Translations under genes and position numbers: made by a program
The notes under the pieces: model-generated
Databases searched by the model: none
Told to the model about the DNA's origin: nothing
What the model saw: the letters and a program-made list of their open reading frames with translations, nothing else
Shown here: positions 7,619-15,010 of the stretch, piece after piece
Numbering within the stretch: position 1 is the stretch's first letter
Layout of the letters: every line of letters begins with the position of its first letter
Source: JANQGH01 sp039177555
GTDB taxonomy: Bacteria; Pseudomonadota; Alphaproteobacteria; DSM-16000; Inquilinaceae
Length of the DNA stretch: 19,541 bases
Reading direction: 5' to 3'
Assembly (NCBI GenBank): GCA_039177555.1
Contig: JBCDFV010000063.1
Coordinates: 1-19,541, forward strand

Positions 7619-7993
7619 CGGAATCTCCTTACATTATTGAGAAATATGAGGAATTCAGGGCACCTTTATGCGCATAGTAATACACATATTAATGCGCATA
7701 GCAGGCCTGTTCACAACGTCGTTCCAGCCGCCGGTCAGCGCGTCCTCACCACGTGGCTCAACGGTAATGCCAACCGGCTGGAATTCGACGCGCTCAAATG
7801 GCCGGTTTTCCGGCGTCGACTATACACTAAATCGGCTGTTTTCACATATTTAATTCGACTTAAGGTTCAATCTGACGTCAGAAACGGTGACTATCTTAGG
7901 CGACGCAATACATGAGTTTTGCCACTTACGGCACGACAGCTGCCCTTAGCACCTCGGCCGCGACGGCGGCGCCCTAATCGGCCTGGTCGTGCT
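7619..7993. other. AT-rich intergenic strip with palindromes
   Basis: About 375 bases lack a gene and are clearly richer in A and T than the rest of the window. The palindrome TATGCGCATA lies at 7667-7676, and its core recurs at 7692-7699, 24 bases later, with the shared 10-mer ATGCGCATAG. This spacing, a little over two helical turns, resembles a paired operator. A second perfect palindrome, TCTGACGTCAGA, lies at 7871-7882. The promoter of the DUF2272 gene (leftward) must lie here. The factor that binds is unknown. Confidence 0.5.
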
Positions 7994-8509
7994 TCACCGC
8001 CCGCCGAGCACCTTCAGCATCTGCAGGTCCGTCGGCCCCGGCGCGGCGCCAGCGGCCGTCAGCATGGCGTGGACCTGGCCGCGGTGATGGGTCTGGTGGT
8101 TGATCATGTGGACGAGGTTGAAGCCAAGCTCCGTCTCCACCGCCTCGCCGCCCCGCACCCAGGCGATCCGGCGCGCCAAATCCGCCTCGGCAAGGCCGTC
8201 GGCCCAGGCCACGATCTCATCGTCGAGGGCGGCGCGCTCGCGCACATAGGCCGACCAGTCCCGAGGCGTGTCGGTGTAGGGGTGGCGCGCGCCGATCTCC
8301 GCCGCCGTCGCTTCGTCACCCTTGAGCCGCGCCAGCCAGATGCGGTCGTCCCACAAAATGTGGTTCAAGGTCTCGGCGATGGACCGAAAGAACGCGCCAC
8401 GATCCCGCCACCGGTCCACGTCCGTCAAACCATCCGCCGCCGCCACCAGCGACCGGTTTTGCCAGCGATTGTAGCGCGCCATCGTCGCGGCGAAGTCTGG
8501 TGTGATCAT
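7994..8509 (-). CDS. DinB-family protein
   Basis: This encodes a 171-residue four-helix-bundle protein of the DinB/YfiT type. MARYNRWQNRSL (10-21) is the standard first helix. His50 in LNHILWDDRIW and the pair His138/His142 in NHQTHHRGQVH form the expected three-His metal site. The family includes thiol S-transferases that use bacillithiol or mycothiol, and DNA-damage-induced proteins, but for most members the substrate is unknown. The frame extends upstream to 8575, inside the preceding gene; ATG 8509 begins the fold, with only a weak ribosome binding site. The alpha/beta hydrolase gene ends 41 bases upstream on the same strand, so co-transcription is likely. Confidence 0.88.
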   Translation of the reverse strand: MITPDFAATMARYNRWQNRSLVAAADGLTDVDRWRDRGAFFRSIAETLNHILWDDRIWLARLKGDEATAAEIGARHPYTDTPRDWSAYVRERAALDDEIVAWADGLAEADLARRIAWVRGGEAVETELGFNLVHMINHQTHHRGQVHAMLTAAGAAPGPTDLQMLKVLGGR

Positions 8510-8550
8510 GGTTGGCTCTGCTGGCGGCCTCTGCAGTTTGCCGGTGAGGT

Positions 8551-9498
8551 TCAACCTAAGTACTTGGCGAACCACTCAAGCATGCGCCCGGGGTTTTGGC
8601 CAAAATAGTTGTAACCGTCAAAACGCCGCGATGTGCCGTCGATCCAGAACATTTGCTTATCGTTGGCGCCCAACAGCTCATAGCTTTTCTCGCCGTCTTC
8701 CGGTGTTGTCCAAAGATCGTCGCGCACCTGGACCATGAATGTGGGCACCGTCACATCCTGGGCGAAAAGATGCGGTGTCATTTCGCCATTGGTGAACCCG
8801 CCCAGCTTTCTCTGCTCCAGGTCCATTTCTGCCATGTAGGCATCCACGCCTTGCAGTCTGGCAAACGATCCCATGAGCGCCGTCATGGACACCACCAGCG
8901 GGCTGAGCATGCACAGGACGTTCCGAAACATCTCCGGACGGCGTGACATCGCCTCGAATTGCGCATTCCCGCCGGTGCACTGGCTGTAAAGCCCCAGCTT
9001 CATGTTGGACAGTCGGGGGTGGCTGTCGACATATGTCTTCACGCCAACGCAATCGCGCCATTCATAGCGCCCGATCCCGCAGATGCCGCCGTTCGCCGCG
9101 CCAGAGTTACCGTGATTGCGCAGGTCGTACGCCAACACGTTGTATCCGGCGCGGACCAGATGCGCGATATGGGCGACAAAGTCGATCTCGATGTCGTCAA
9201 CTTGGCTCCATGGCTGACCCCAATGGCCGGTGAACCCCGATCGGCTCATGGGCATCGGGTGGTTCATCACGATCAGCTTGTCGCTTTCACCGCCCTCCGC
9301 CGGCACGTACCACCCTTCCAGGGGGGTGCCGTCGTCGGATGCGAAATAGATATCGTCCCAGGTCTCTATGCCGTGATCGGACGGCGTCTTATGGACCGGC
9401 GTTCGAAAGGCGGGCTTAACCGCGAAGCTGGCAAGCGCTTTGACGATTTGGAGTTTCTCAGCGGGGATTTGCGTCTGGTCGGCCACGGCCTTCTCCAT
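8551..9498 (-). CDS. Alpha/beta hydrolase-fold protein with Cys at the nucleophile position
   Basis: This encodes a 315-residue protein. After about 50 residues a core fold follows: a strand with KLIVMNHPMPMSRSGFTGH (oxyanion region), then NVLAYDLRNHGNSG (120-133). The nucleophile elbow is YSQCTGGN (171-178), which places Cys174, not Ser, where the nucleophile is expected, as in dienelactone hydrolases. Asp260 or Asp261 in VQVRDDLW is at the acid position. No histidine is present after residue 243, so the usual catalytic His is not visible. It may be an unusual hydrolase or a non-catalytic member. No strong ribosome binding site precedes ATG 9498. It is divergent from an AraC-family gene that may regulate it, and is followed by the DinB gene. 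Confidence 0.82.
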   Translation of the reverse strand: MEKAVADQTQIPAEKLQIVKALASFAVKPAFRTPVHKTPSDHGIETWDDIYFASDDGTPLEGWYVPAEGGESDKLIVMNHPMPMSRSGFTGHWGQPWSQVDDIEIDFVAHIAHLVRAGYNVLAYDLRNHGNSGAANGGICGIGRYEWRDCVGVKTYVDSHPRLSNMKLGLYSQCTGGNAQFEAMSRRPEMFRNVLCMLSPLVVSMTALMGSFARLQGVDAYMAEMDLEQRKLGGFTNGEMTPHLFAQDVTVPTFMVQVRDDLWTTPEDGEKSYELLGANDKQMFWIDGTSRRFDGYNYFGQNPGRMLEWFAKYLG

Positions 9499-9553
9499 GT
9501 GAGCGTTGGTGTCAGCCGGTAGGTATGCCGTCGTTTCAGACAGAGAATTTCAT

Positions 9554-9565
9554 TTCTGATCAGAA
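9554..9565. promoter_or_regulatory. Palindrome, candidate operator between hydrolase and AraC-type gene
   Basis: TTCTGATCAGAA is a perfect 12-bp palindrome in the 159-base divergent intergenic region, within a locally AT-rich stretch. It is a reasonable site for control of either divergent gene. AraC-type regulators more often bind direct repeats, so the binder is uncertain. Confidence 0.35.
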
Positions 9566-9657
9566 CCATGCGCATTCCTATCAATTCTCACGGCGCGCCG
9601 AAGACACGCCGTATCGGGGATGCCATTCTCCGTCAAAAGCTCAAAAAGGGTTAGGGC

Positions 9658-10554
9658 ATGACGACACGTCTGGCTGCGCAGTTGGCGGCATTGCGTGATG
9701 CGAACGGGCTGACCCGGAGCGTCGGCTTTATCGAAACGCGCCTGCCGTCCGTGCGCCTCTTTTGGTCCGATGTTTCGATTGCGCGGGCGCCTTTAAGCTA
9801 TGCACCTGGCATCGCGATCATCATGTCCGGGAAAAAGGTCGGGTACCTTGATGATCGGCGTCTGGAATACGCTTCAGGTCAGTATCTCGCCGTGGGTTTG
9901 CCCCTGTTTTTTGAATGCGAGACCTTCGCGTCAAAAAGCAGCCCCTTGATTGGCGTGTTCCTGGATGCGGACTTTGACCTGCTTCAAAGCATTGCGCGCG
10001 ACATGGCTGTGCATGAGGTGCCGATCCTGCCCTCACGGCCGGTTCTGGGTATCGAACCGCTGACAATGCCCGAGCGCATGCGTGATGCGGCCAGCCGTCT
10101 TGTGGGCCATCTGCTTGACCCAACCGAGACGGCTGTCCTTGCCCCCGGAACCTTAAGGGAGATCTTCTTTCACGCCCTTCAGGACAAACATGGGTGCGTA
10201 TTGCTGAGCCACAGCCAAAGCGGCGGCCCCGGGGCCACGATCAACGGTCTCTTGCGCACCATCGACAAGCGGTCCGCTGATTTCCCAAACGTCAACGAAC
10301 TGGCGCGCGCGGCCGGCATGAGCAGCGCTTCATTTCATCGCCATTTCAAGACCGTGACGGGCCACTCTCCCTTGCAGTACTTCAAACGGAAGCGCCTGAC
10401 GCGCGCGAAGAGCCTGCTGGTTCATGGCGGGATGGGGGTGGCGGAAGCCGCCCACCGGGTGGGATACGCCAGCGCGTCTCAGTTCAGCAGGGACTTCACA
10501 GCCTATTTCGGCGTCCCACCCAGCCAGGCTGATATGTCGCCGTATCCAACGTGA
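9658..10554 (+). CDS. AraC-family transcriptional regulator
   Basis: This encodes a 298-residue regulator. Residues about 25-180 form a cupin-like AraC N-terminal domain of the PF06719 type, with APLSYAPGIAIIMSGKKVGYL and SGQYLAVGLPLFFECET. The C-terminal 80 residues carry the double helix-turn-helix. The first is VNELARAAGMSSASFHRHFK and the second is VAEAAHRVGYASASQFSRDF, followed by the signature YFGVPPSQ. The start ATG 9658 follows AAGGGTTAGGGC. The gene is divergent from the alpha/beta hydrolase gene, with 159 bases between the starts, so it most likely activates that hydrolase and DinB operon in response to a small ligand. The ligand cannot be inferred. The domain calls are firm; the target is inference. 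Confidence 0.9.
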   Translation: MTTRLAAQLAALRDANGLTRSVGFIETRLPSVRLFWSDVSIARAPLSYAPGIAIIMSGKKVGYLDDRRLEYASGQYLAVGLPLFFECETFASKSSPLIGVFLDADFDLLQSIARDMAVHEVPILPSRPVLGIEPLTMPERMRDAASRLVGHLLDPTETAVLAPGTLREIFFHALQDKHGCVLLSHSQSGGPGATINGLLRTIDKRSADFPNVNELARAAGMSSASFHRHFKTVTGHSPLQYFKRKRLTRAKSLLVHGGMGVAEAAHRVGYASASQFSRDFTAYFGVPPSQADMSPYPT

Positions 10555-10668
10555 TCGCGTGGCACGCGTACACCGCGCCGTCCGCGGATGACGTACGACG
10601 AGACGAGGCCGACATTGACCCGTCCGCCGGCCTGCTTAGGGTCAAAGGGCGCAGCCCGCGCTGCGAAA

Positions 10669-10674
10669 GGGAGG
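10669..10674 (+). promoter_or_regulatory. Strong ribosome binding site before an ATC codon
   Basis: GGGAGG lies seven bases before ATC 10682, which is in frame with the histidine phosphatase. It directly abuts an ATG at 10675 in another frame. This makes the start of the phosphatase unusual. Confidence 0.5.
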
Positions 10675-10681
10675 ATGATCC

Positions 10682-11239
10682 ATCTACCACAGCCTTCTCC
10701 TCATCCGGCATGCCGAGGCATCGGGCCAGGATCCTGACGCCGACCTCACGCCCACAGGCCACCGGCAGGCGCGCGATCTCGCCGATCGGTTGCGTCGCCT
10801 GAAGGTCGATGGGGTGGTTTCCAGCCCTTATCTGAGGGCCAGGAACACCGCCGCACCATTTGCGACGAACAACGGGCATACCGTGGAAGACCACGAGGAT
10901 CTTTACGAGCGGGTTCTTTCCCAAGAGCCATTGCCGGATTGGCTGGTGCATGTCAGGCGCTCGTTCGAAGACTTCGATTACGCGGTCGGCGGTGGCGAGA
11001 GCCTGAACGCGACCTGTGACCGGGCGCTGGGCGCGTTGCGCGATGTCCTGGCCCTCCGCCACGGCTTTCCGGCGGTGGTGACGCATGGAAACCTCATCGC
11101 CAGCATCCTCGGTCGCGTCGATCCCGCCTTCGGGTTCGAACAGTGGCGGACCATGAAGAACCCGGATCTGTTCAGCCTGACGTTCGAGGCGGGAACGCCC
11201 GTCGGCTACACGCGCATCGAGACGCAAACGGACGACTGA
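10682..11239 (+). CDS. Histidine phosphatase (phosphoglycerate mutase-like), start codon anomalous
   Basis: This encodes about 185 residues of the histidine phosphatase family, with all catalytic elements present. They are LLLIRHAE (phospho-accepting His10 and Arg9), SSPYLRARNTA (second Arg), GGGES (acid) and VVTHGNLI (second His). The RHAE motif is upstream of the first conventional in-frame start, TTG 10790, so the gene must begin earlier. In frame, TGA 10676-10678 lies just before and no ATG, GTG or TTG precedes RHAE. The ATC at 10682 is well placed after GGGAGG. Alternatively, removing one C at 10680-10681 joins ATG ATC at 10675 to the frame and gives MIIYHSLLLIRHAE. Either this is a rare ATC start or a one-base frameshift or sequencing error. 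The substrate is unknown; short members act on diverse phosphoesters. Confidence 0.75.
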   Translation: MYHSLLLIRHAEASGQDPDADLTPTGHRQARDLADRLRRLKVDGVVSSPYLRARNTAAPFATNNGHTVEDHEDLYERVLSQEPLPDWLVHVRRSFEDFDYAVGGGESLNATCDRALGALRDVLALRHGFPAVVTHGNLIASILGRVDPAFGFEQWRTMKNPDLFSLTFEAGTPVGYTRIETQTDD

Positions 11240-11407
11240 CGGCGTAGCACCCGGCGCCACGGTCTTTGGTCCGGCCAACAGCGAACCGTGTTCCTGATCT
11301 CATCTAACTGCCCCCGTGCCGGCACCAATGCCTCGCGCTGGTTCAGCGTGCCAGCCACAGAGTGCGGCGCGTGGGCGCATGCCTGGTTCCCAGGAGCCAA
11401 ACGCATG

Positions 11408-11436
11408 TTGCGCTATGTTATAACATAACATATAGG
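11408..11436 (+). promoter_or_regulatory. Zur-type operator inside a putative promoter
   Basis: TGTTATAACATAACA at 11416-11430 differs at one position from the classical Zur operator TGTTATA-N-TATAACA, and the symmetry extends outward (TATGTTAT and ATAACATA arms, 11414-11432). A -35-like TTGCGC (11408-11413) and a -10-like TATAGG (11431-11436) flank it with a 17-bp spacer, so bound Zur would block RNA polymerase. It lies about 250 bases upstream of the ZigA-type GTPase gene and is the obvious control point for that gene, the DUF1826 gene and perhaps aztD. The zur gene itself is not in the window. Confidence 0.8.
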
Positions 11437-11588
11437 AGGGCTGCGTAATCGAGGGGACCGTCGGTGAGCAAGCAGGCAGGCACGATGCAAACGATCGCGC
11501 TGGCGCGTTGGCGTCGGTGCGGCGGACCGCTCTCCAGGCCAGGCGGCCTGGCGCCCAGCGGTCTCGATCCGGTGCGCCATCCCGCGAT

Positions 11589-11645
11589 GACCCCAAGCAC
11601 ACGACCCCCAAGCACACGCCCCCCCCGGCACACGACCCCCAAGCA
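11589..11645. repeat. C-rich tandem repeats in the zigA leader
   Basis: Four degenerate units of about 15 bases (GACCCCCAAGCACAC type) occupy 11589-11602, 11603-11617, 11618-11633 and 11634-11645. They lie in the 439-base region 11240-11678, which otherwise holds only the Zur-type operator. If the leader is transcribed from near 11440, the RNA would carry an unstructured C-rich stretch shortly before the zigA start. Reading the frame upstream would give a His- and Pro-containing extension, but I do not think it is translated. Confidence 0.6.
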
Positions 11646-11678
11646 AGCGCTGATTTCGCAAGCGAGGCCAACCAAGCC

Positions 11679-12899
11679 ATGAACACGCAAAACGCCCGCC
11701 TTCCCGTCACGGTCCTGTCGGGCTTTCTCGGCGCCGGCAAAACCACGCTGCTGAACCGCGTCTTGAACAACCGCGACGGGCGGCGCGTTGCGGTCATCGT
11801 CAACGACATGTCCGAGGTGAACATCGACGCCGATCTGGTGCGCGCGGATACCGAACTCAGCCGCACCGACGAGACGCTGGTCGAGATGTCCAACGGCTGC
11901 ATTTGCTGCACGCTGCGTGACGATCTGCTGGCCGAGGTGCGGCGCCTGGCCGCCGAGCGCCGGTTCGATTACCTGCTGATCGAGTCGACCGGCATCTCAG
12001 AGCCCTTGCCTGTCGCCGCCACGTTCGACTTTCGCGACACGGACGGAAAGAGCCTGTCGGACGTCGCCCGCCTGGACACGATGGTCACGGTCGTGGATGC
12101 GGTGAACCTGCTGAAGGACTATTCCAGCCACGACTTCCTGCGCGACCGGGGCGAAACGCTGGGCGAGGAGGATGAGCGCAGCCTGGTCCACCTGCTGACC
12201 GACCAGATCGAATTCGCCGATGTGGTGATCCTGAACAAGGTGGCGGACGCGGATTGGCGCCAGGTGGACGCCGCCCGCAAGATCATCCGCAGCCTGAACG
12301 CCGACGCGCGGATCGTCGAGGCCAATTTCGCCAACGTGCCCTCCGAAACGATCCTGGACACCGGCCTGTTCGATTACGACAAGGCCCACGACCACCCGCT
12401 GTGGGCCAAGGAGCTTTACGGCTTCGCCGACCATGTGCCGGAAACCGAGGAATACGGCGTCGCGAGCCATGTCTACCGGGCGCGTCGCCCGTTTGAGCCG
12501 GAGAAGATCAACACTCTGCTCAACGGCGCGCTGCCCGGCGTCATCCGCGCCAAGGGCCATTTCTGGATTGCGACACGGCCCGACTGGGTGGTCGAGTTCT
12601 CGTTGGCCGGGTCGATGTCCAGCGTCTCGCCGCTGGGGATCTGGTGGGCCGCCGTGCCCATGGAACGCTGGCCGGGCGGCGAAGGCGGCGCGCGGTCGTA
12701 CATCGAGGCGCACTGGCAAGACCCCTGGGGCGACCGCAGGCAAGAGATCGTCTTCATCGGCGCCGGCATCGACTGGCCCGCCCTGAAGGCGCGGCTGGAC
12801 GCCTGCCTTGTGCCCGACGCCCTCGCACCGGGCCCCGACGCGCTGCCCGACCTGCCCGACCCGTTCCCGATCTGGCGGCGGACGGAGCAGGCAGCATGA
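11679..12899 (+). CDS. zigA: ZigA-type COG0523 GTPase, zinc metallochaperone
   Basis: This encodes a 406-residue G3E-family GTPase of the ZigA/CobW group, thought to hand zinc to client enzymes under zinc limitation. Visible motifs are Walker A GFLGAGKT (15-22), NDMSEVNID (switch), the metal-binding CICC (74-77), IESTGISEPLPVAATF (101-116), the G4 region ILNKVADAD (185-191), and a long CobW C-terminal domain ending in WGDRRQEIVFIG. The G4 motif reads NKVA where NKxD is usual. The frame is open from 11508, but ATG 11679 begins the fold; only a weak GAGG lies upstream. The stop overlaps the next gene's ATG. The Zur-type operator upstream implies induction by zinc starvation. The family assignment is firm; the role is inferred from relatives and the operator. 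Confidence 0.92.
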   Translation: MNTQNARLPVTVLSGFLGAGKTTLLNRVLNNRDGRRVAVIVNDMSEVNIDADLVRADTELSRTDETLVEMSNGCICCTLRDDLLAEVRRLAAERRFDYLLIESTGISEPLPVAATFDFRDTDGKSLSDVARLDTMVTVVDAVNLLKDYSSHDFLRDRGETLGEEDERSLVHLLTDQIEFADVVILNKVADADWRQVDAARKIIRSLNADARIVEANFANVPSETILDTGLFDYDKAHDHPLWAKELYGFADHVPETEEYGVASHVYRARRPFEPEKINTLLNGALPGVIRAKGHFWIATRPDWVVEFSLAGSMSSVSPLGIWWAAVPMERWPGGEGGARSYIEAHWQDPWGDRRQEIVFIGAGIDWPALKARLDACLVPDALAPGPDALPDLPDPFPIWRRTEQAA

Positions 12900-13531
12900 G
12901 CCTGGTGCAGGAAATCGCGCGGGACGACACGGCCGCAATAGGCGTCGTCGACACGGTCGAGGGCCTGTCGGCCCTACAACGCCCCGGCTGCGCCGCATCC
13001 CTCTGGCGGCGGCAGGTTCCACCGGGCTTTCAGGCTTGGGTCGACGGTCTCAGGTCCGGCCGCTTGCCGAAGGCGCGCACGATTGTCTGGCCCGCCGATG
13101 TGCGTGAAGCGGTAGCCCACATCTGCGACGCGTCCGGCACGCCGGACTGCCCCGAACGCGCATGGCTGATCGACGATGTCGCGGCCCTGGCGGACGTCTT
13201 CGCCGGCCTGATGCGCGCGTCTTATCTGCGCCTGCGCTTCGACGTCGTGACCACGAACATGTGCCGCAGGTTTCACATCGACGCCGTCACGGCGCGGCTG
13301 ATCTGCACCTATCGCGGCACGGGCACGCAATACGGCATCGCGGCCGATGGCACGGACCCGAAGCGCGTGTTCACCGCGCCAACCGGTGCGCCCATCGTCT
13401 TGCGCGGCACCCTGTGGCCCGAACAGCCGGACGCCGGCCTTCGCCACCGGTCGCCGCCGATCGAGGGCACGGGCGAGACACGCCTGGTGCTGGTCCTCGA
13501 CCCGGTCATGCGGCCGAAGAACGAGACATGA
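12896..13531 (+). CDS. DUF1826 protein, possible Fe(II)/2-oxoglutarate oxygenase fold
   Basis: This encodes a 211-residue protein of the DUF1826 family. The core MCRRFHIDAVTARLICTYRGTGTQY (122-146) and VLRGTLWP ... GLRHRSPPIEGTGETRLVLVLD (168-202) are its hallmarks. The family is known to occur beside COG0523 GTPases, and no activity is established to my knowledge. I note an arrangement typical of Fe(II)/2-oxoglutarate oxygenases: His127-x-Asp129, His184 54 residues later, and Arg196 twelve residues after that. A glycine-rich, beta-rich surrounding fits a jelly-roll core, but this is inference. ATG 12896 overlaps the zigA stop (ATGA), so translation is coupled and the gene belongs to the Zur-controlled transcript. 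Two hairpins follow it before the aztD-like gene. Confidence 0.85.
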   Translation: MSLVQEIARDDTAAIGVVDTVEGLSALQRPGCAASLWRRQVPPGFQAWVDGLRSGRLPKARTIVWPADVREAVAHICDASGTPDCPERAWLIDDVAALADVFAGLMRASYLRLRFDVVTTNMCRRFHIDAVTARLICTYRGTGTQYGIAADGTDPKRVFTAPTGAPIVLRGTLWPEQPDAGLRHRSPPIEGTGETRLVLVLDPVMRPKNET

Positions 13532-13536
13532 CCGGA

Positions 13537-13593
13537 AAGCCCGGCAGCACGGGCTTGTAACCACGTCGCGGCTTCGCCGGTTTCGCCGGCGAA
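13537..13593 (+). terminator. Two tandem hairpins after the DUF1826 gene
   Basis: The first hairpin has a perfect 7-bp stem AAGCCCG/CGGGCTT (13537-13543 and 13550-13556) with a 6-base loop. The second has a perfect 8-bp stem TTCGCCGG/CCGGCGAA (13573-13580 and 13586-13593) with a 5-base loop. No long T-run follows, so they may attenuate transcription or protect mRNA ends rather than stop transcription fully before the aztD-like gene. Confidence 0.45.
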
Positions 13594-13749
13594 CTGCGCG
13601 AGCCACGGGCGAACGCGATGCGGCGCTGAACGCCCGATCAAACCAGGCAAACAAGAAGACCTGGCACGCAACCGTTCCATCTGCCCCGTAAACGCGCAGC
13701 TGGATGGGGACGGATCATGATCCATCAACGACCAACGAAGGTAATCGAG

Positions 13750-14961
13750 ATGACCTTGTCGAAGCTTTCCGCCGCCGGATTTATGGGGGCCGTTCTGGCG
13801 TTCGCCCCCGCCGCCTGGGCGGATGAGGACGCAACCGCATGGCGGATTTTCATCGCCGATCACACCGACCCAACCGTGACGGCCATCGATCTTGACGCGC
13901 CGGACCAGCGCTGGACGTTCGACCTTGCCGGACCGGCGCGGCTGCACAGCGCGGCGGGCCAGGCCGTGGTCGCCGCGGTCCAGCCCGATAACGACCAGGT
14001 CGATTTCCTCGCCAGCGGCGTGACCATCGACGATCACGGGGACCATTCCGACATCGAGGTCACGGACCCCGGTGCCATCGGGTCGGTCGCGGGGCCGCGG
14101 CCGGTCCACTTCGTCGACCATTCCGGCCAGGTGGCGATCGCCTTCGACCGGGGCGGATATGCCGCCCTGCTGGACGAGGGCGGGATCGTTGAAGGAAACC
14201 TCGCCGAAGACAGGTTCCCGATGAATGTCGCGCATCACGGCTTTGTCGCCGCCATGGGCGACTATTACCTAAGCTCGATCGCGTCGGAGGAGCCGGTCGA
14301 GGACGACCGGCTGCCGCCACGCGTCGGCATCGGCGCGTTTGCGGCGGACGGATCACCCGTCGGCGACATGCATGTCTGCACCGATCTGCACGGCGAATCC
14401 TTCTCGGGCAACTTCGTGGCGGTCGGCTGCCGCGAGGGCGTGATCGCCCACGACACCACGGGCGGGCCTGATGCCTTCACCATGCTGCCCTATCCAGCCG
14501 AGTTCCCGGAGGCCATGACCGGCACCCTGCTCGGCTCGCCCGCGATGCAGATCTTCCTGGGCAATCACGGCGCGGACGCGGTCGTCATCCTGGACCCGAC
14601 GACGGAGCCCTACTTCACCCGTGTCGAGCTGCCCTTCCGCCGGGTTCATTTCGCCCTCGATTCCGCCAGGCCGCAATTCGCCTATATCCTGACCGAGGAC
14701 GGATCGCTGCACCGGTTGAACATGCTGTCCGCCGAGATCGAGCAAAGCCTGCCCGTCACGCAGCCCTATTCGATGGACGGCCACTGGAGCGATCCGCGCC
14801 CCCGGATCGCGGTCGCGGGCGACCGGCTGGTGCTGACCGATCCCTTGAACGCCAGCCTACGGGTGGTCGACCTGGAAGACTTCGCGGAGCTGGACCCGAT
14901 CGCGGTTGAGGGCATGCCCTACAACGTCCTTGCCGTGGGCGGCAGCGGCGTCGCCCACTGA
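13750..14961 (+). CDS. aztD: AztD-like periplasmic zinc metallochaperone (beta-propeller)
   Basis: This encodes a 403-residue exported protein. A Sec signal peptide spans about residues 1-24 (MTLSKLSAAGFMG ... AAWADED). The mature part has repeated blade-like strands (WRIFIADHTD, RVGIGAFAADGS, AVVILDPTTE, RIAVAGDRLVLTD) as in a beta-propeller. The acidic His-rich IDDHGDHSDIEV (93-104), paired His120/His124, His162-His163 and HVCTDLHGES (208-217) resemble AztD. AztD in Paracoccus binds zinc in the periplasm and passes it to AztC of the AztABC importer. An earlier in-frame ATG at 13717 exists; 13750 starts the signal peptide and has GAAGG before it. It follows the DUF1826 gene by about 220 bases, so it may use the zigA transcript or its own promoter. 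No aztABC is seen here. Confidence 0.82.
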   Translation: MTLSKLSAAGFMGAVLAFAPAAWADEDATAWRIFIADHTDPTVTAIDLDAPDQRWTFDLAGPARLHSAAGQAVVAAVQPDNDQVDFLASGVTIDDHGDHSDIEVTDPGAIGSVAGPRPVHFVDHSGQVAIAFDRGGYAALLDEGGIVEGNLAEDRFPMNVAHHGFVAAMGDYYLSSIASEEPVEDDRLPPRVGIGAFAADGSPVGDMHVCTDLHGESFSGNFVAVGCREGVIAHDTTGGPDAFTMLPYPAEFPEAMTGTLLGSPAMQIFLGNHGADAVVILDPTTEPYFTRVELPFRRVHFALDSARPQFAYILTEDGSLHRLNMLSAEIEQSLPVTQPYSMDGHWSDPRPRIAVAGDRLVLTDPLNASLRVVDLEDFAELDPIAVEGMPYNVLAVGGSGVAH

Positions 14962-14968
14962 CCGGTGC

Positions 14969-14995
14969 CCCGGCGCGCCTGACCCGCGCGCCGGG
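14969..14995. terminator. Hairpin between convergent genes, likely bidirectional terminator
   Basis: A perfect 10-bp stem CCCGGCGCGC/GCGCGCCGGG (14969-14978 and 14986-14995) with a 7-base loop lies between the convergent stops of the aztD-like and amidohydrolase genes. No T-run is visible, which is common for strong GC hairpins in high-GC bacteria. The position supports a shared terminator. Confidence 0.6.
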
Positions 14996-15010
14996 CCCCA
15001 TCCTTCAGGG

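Noticed and set aside
11997..13022. Minus-strand open frame of 341 codons
   Set aside because: It is antisense to the ZigA-type GTPase and DUF1826 genes, both with clear family motifs. No domain is visible in its product.
13717..13749. Earlier ATG for the aztD-like gene
   Set aside because: It would place 11 polar residues before a standard signal peptide. ATG 13750 has its own ribosome binding site and begins the signal peptide directly.
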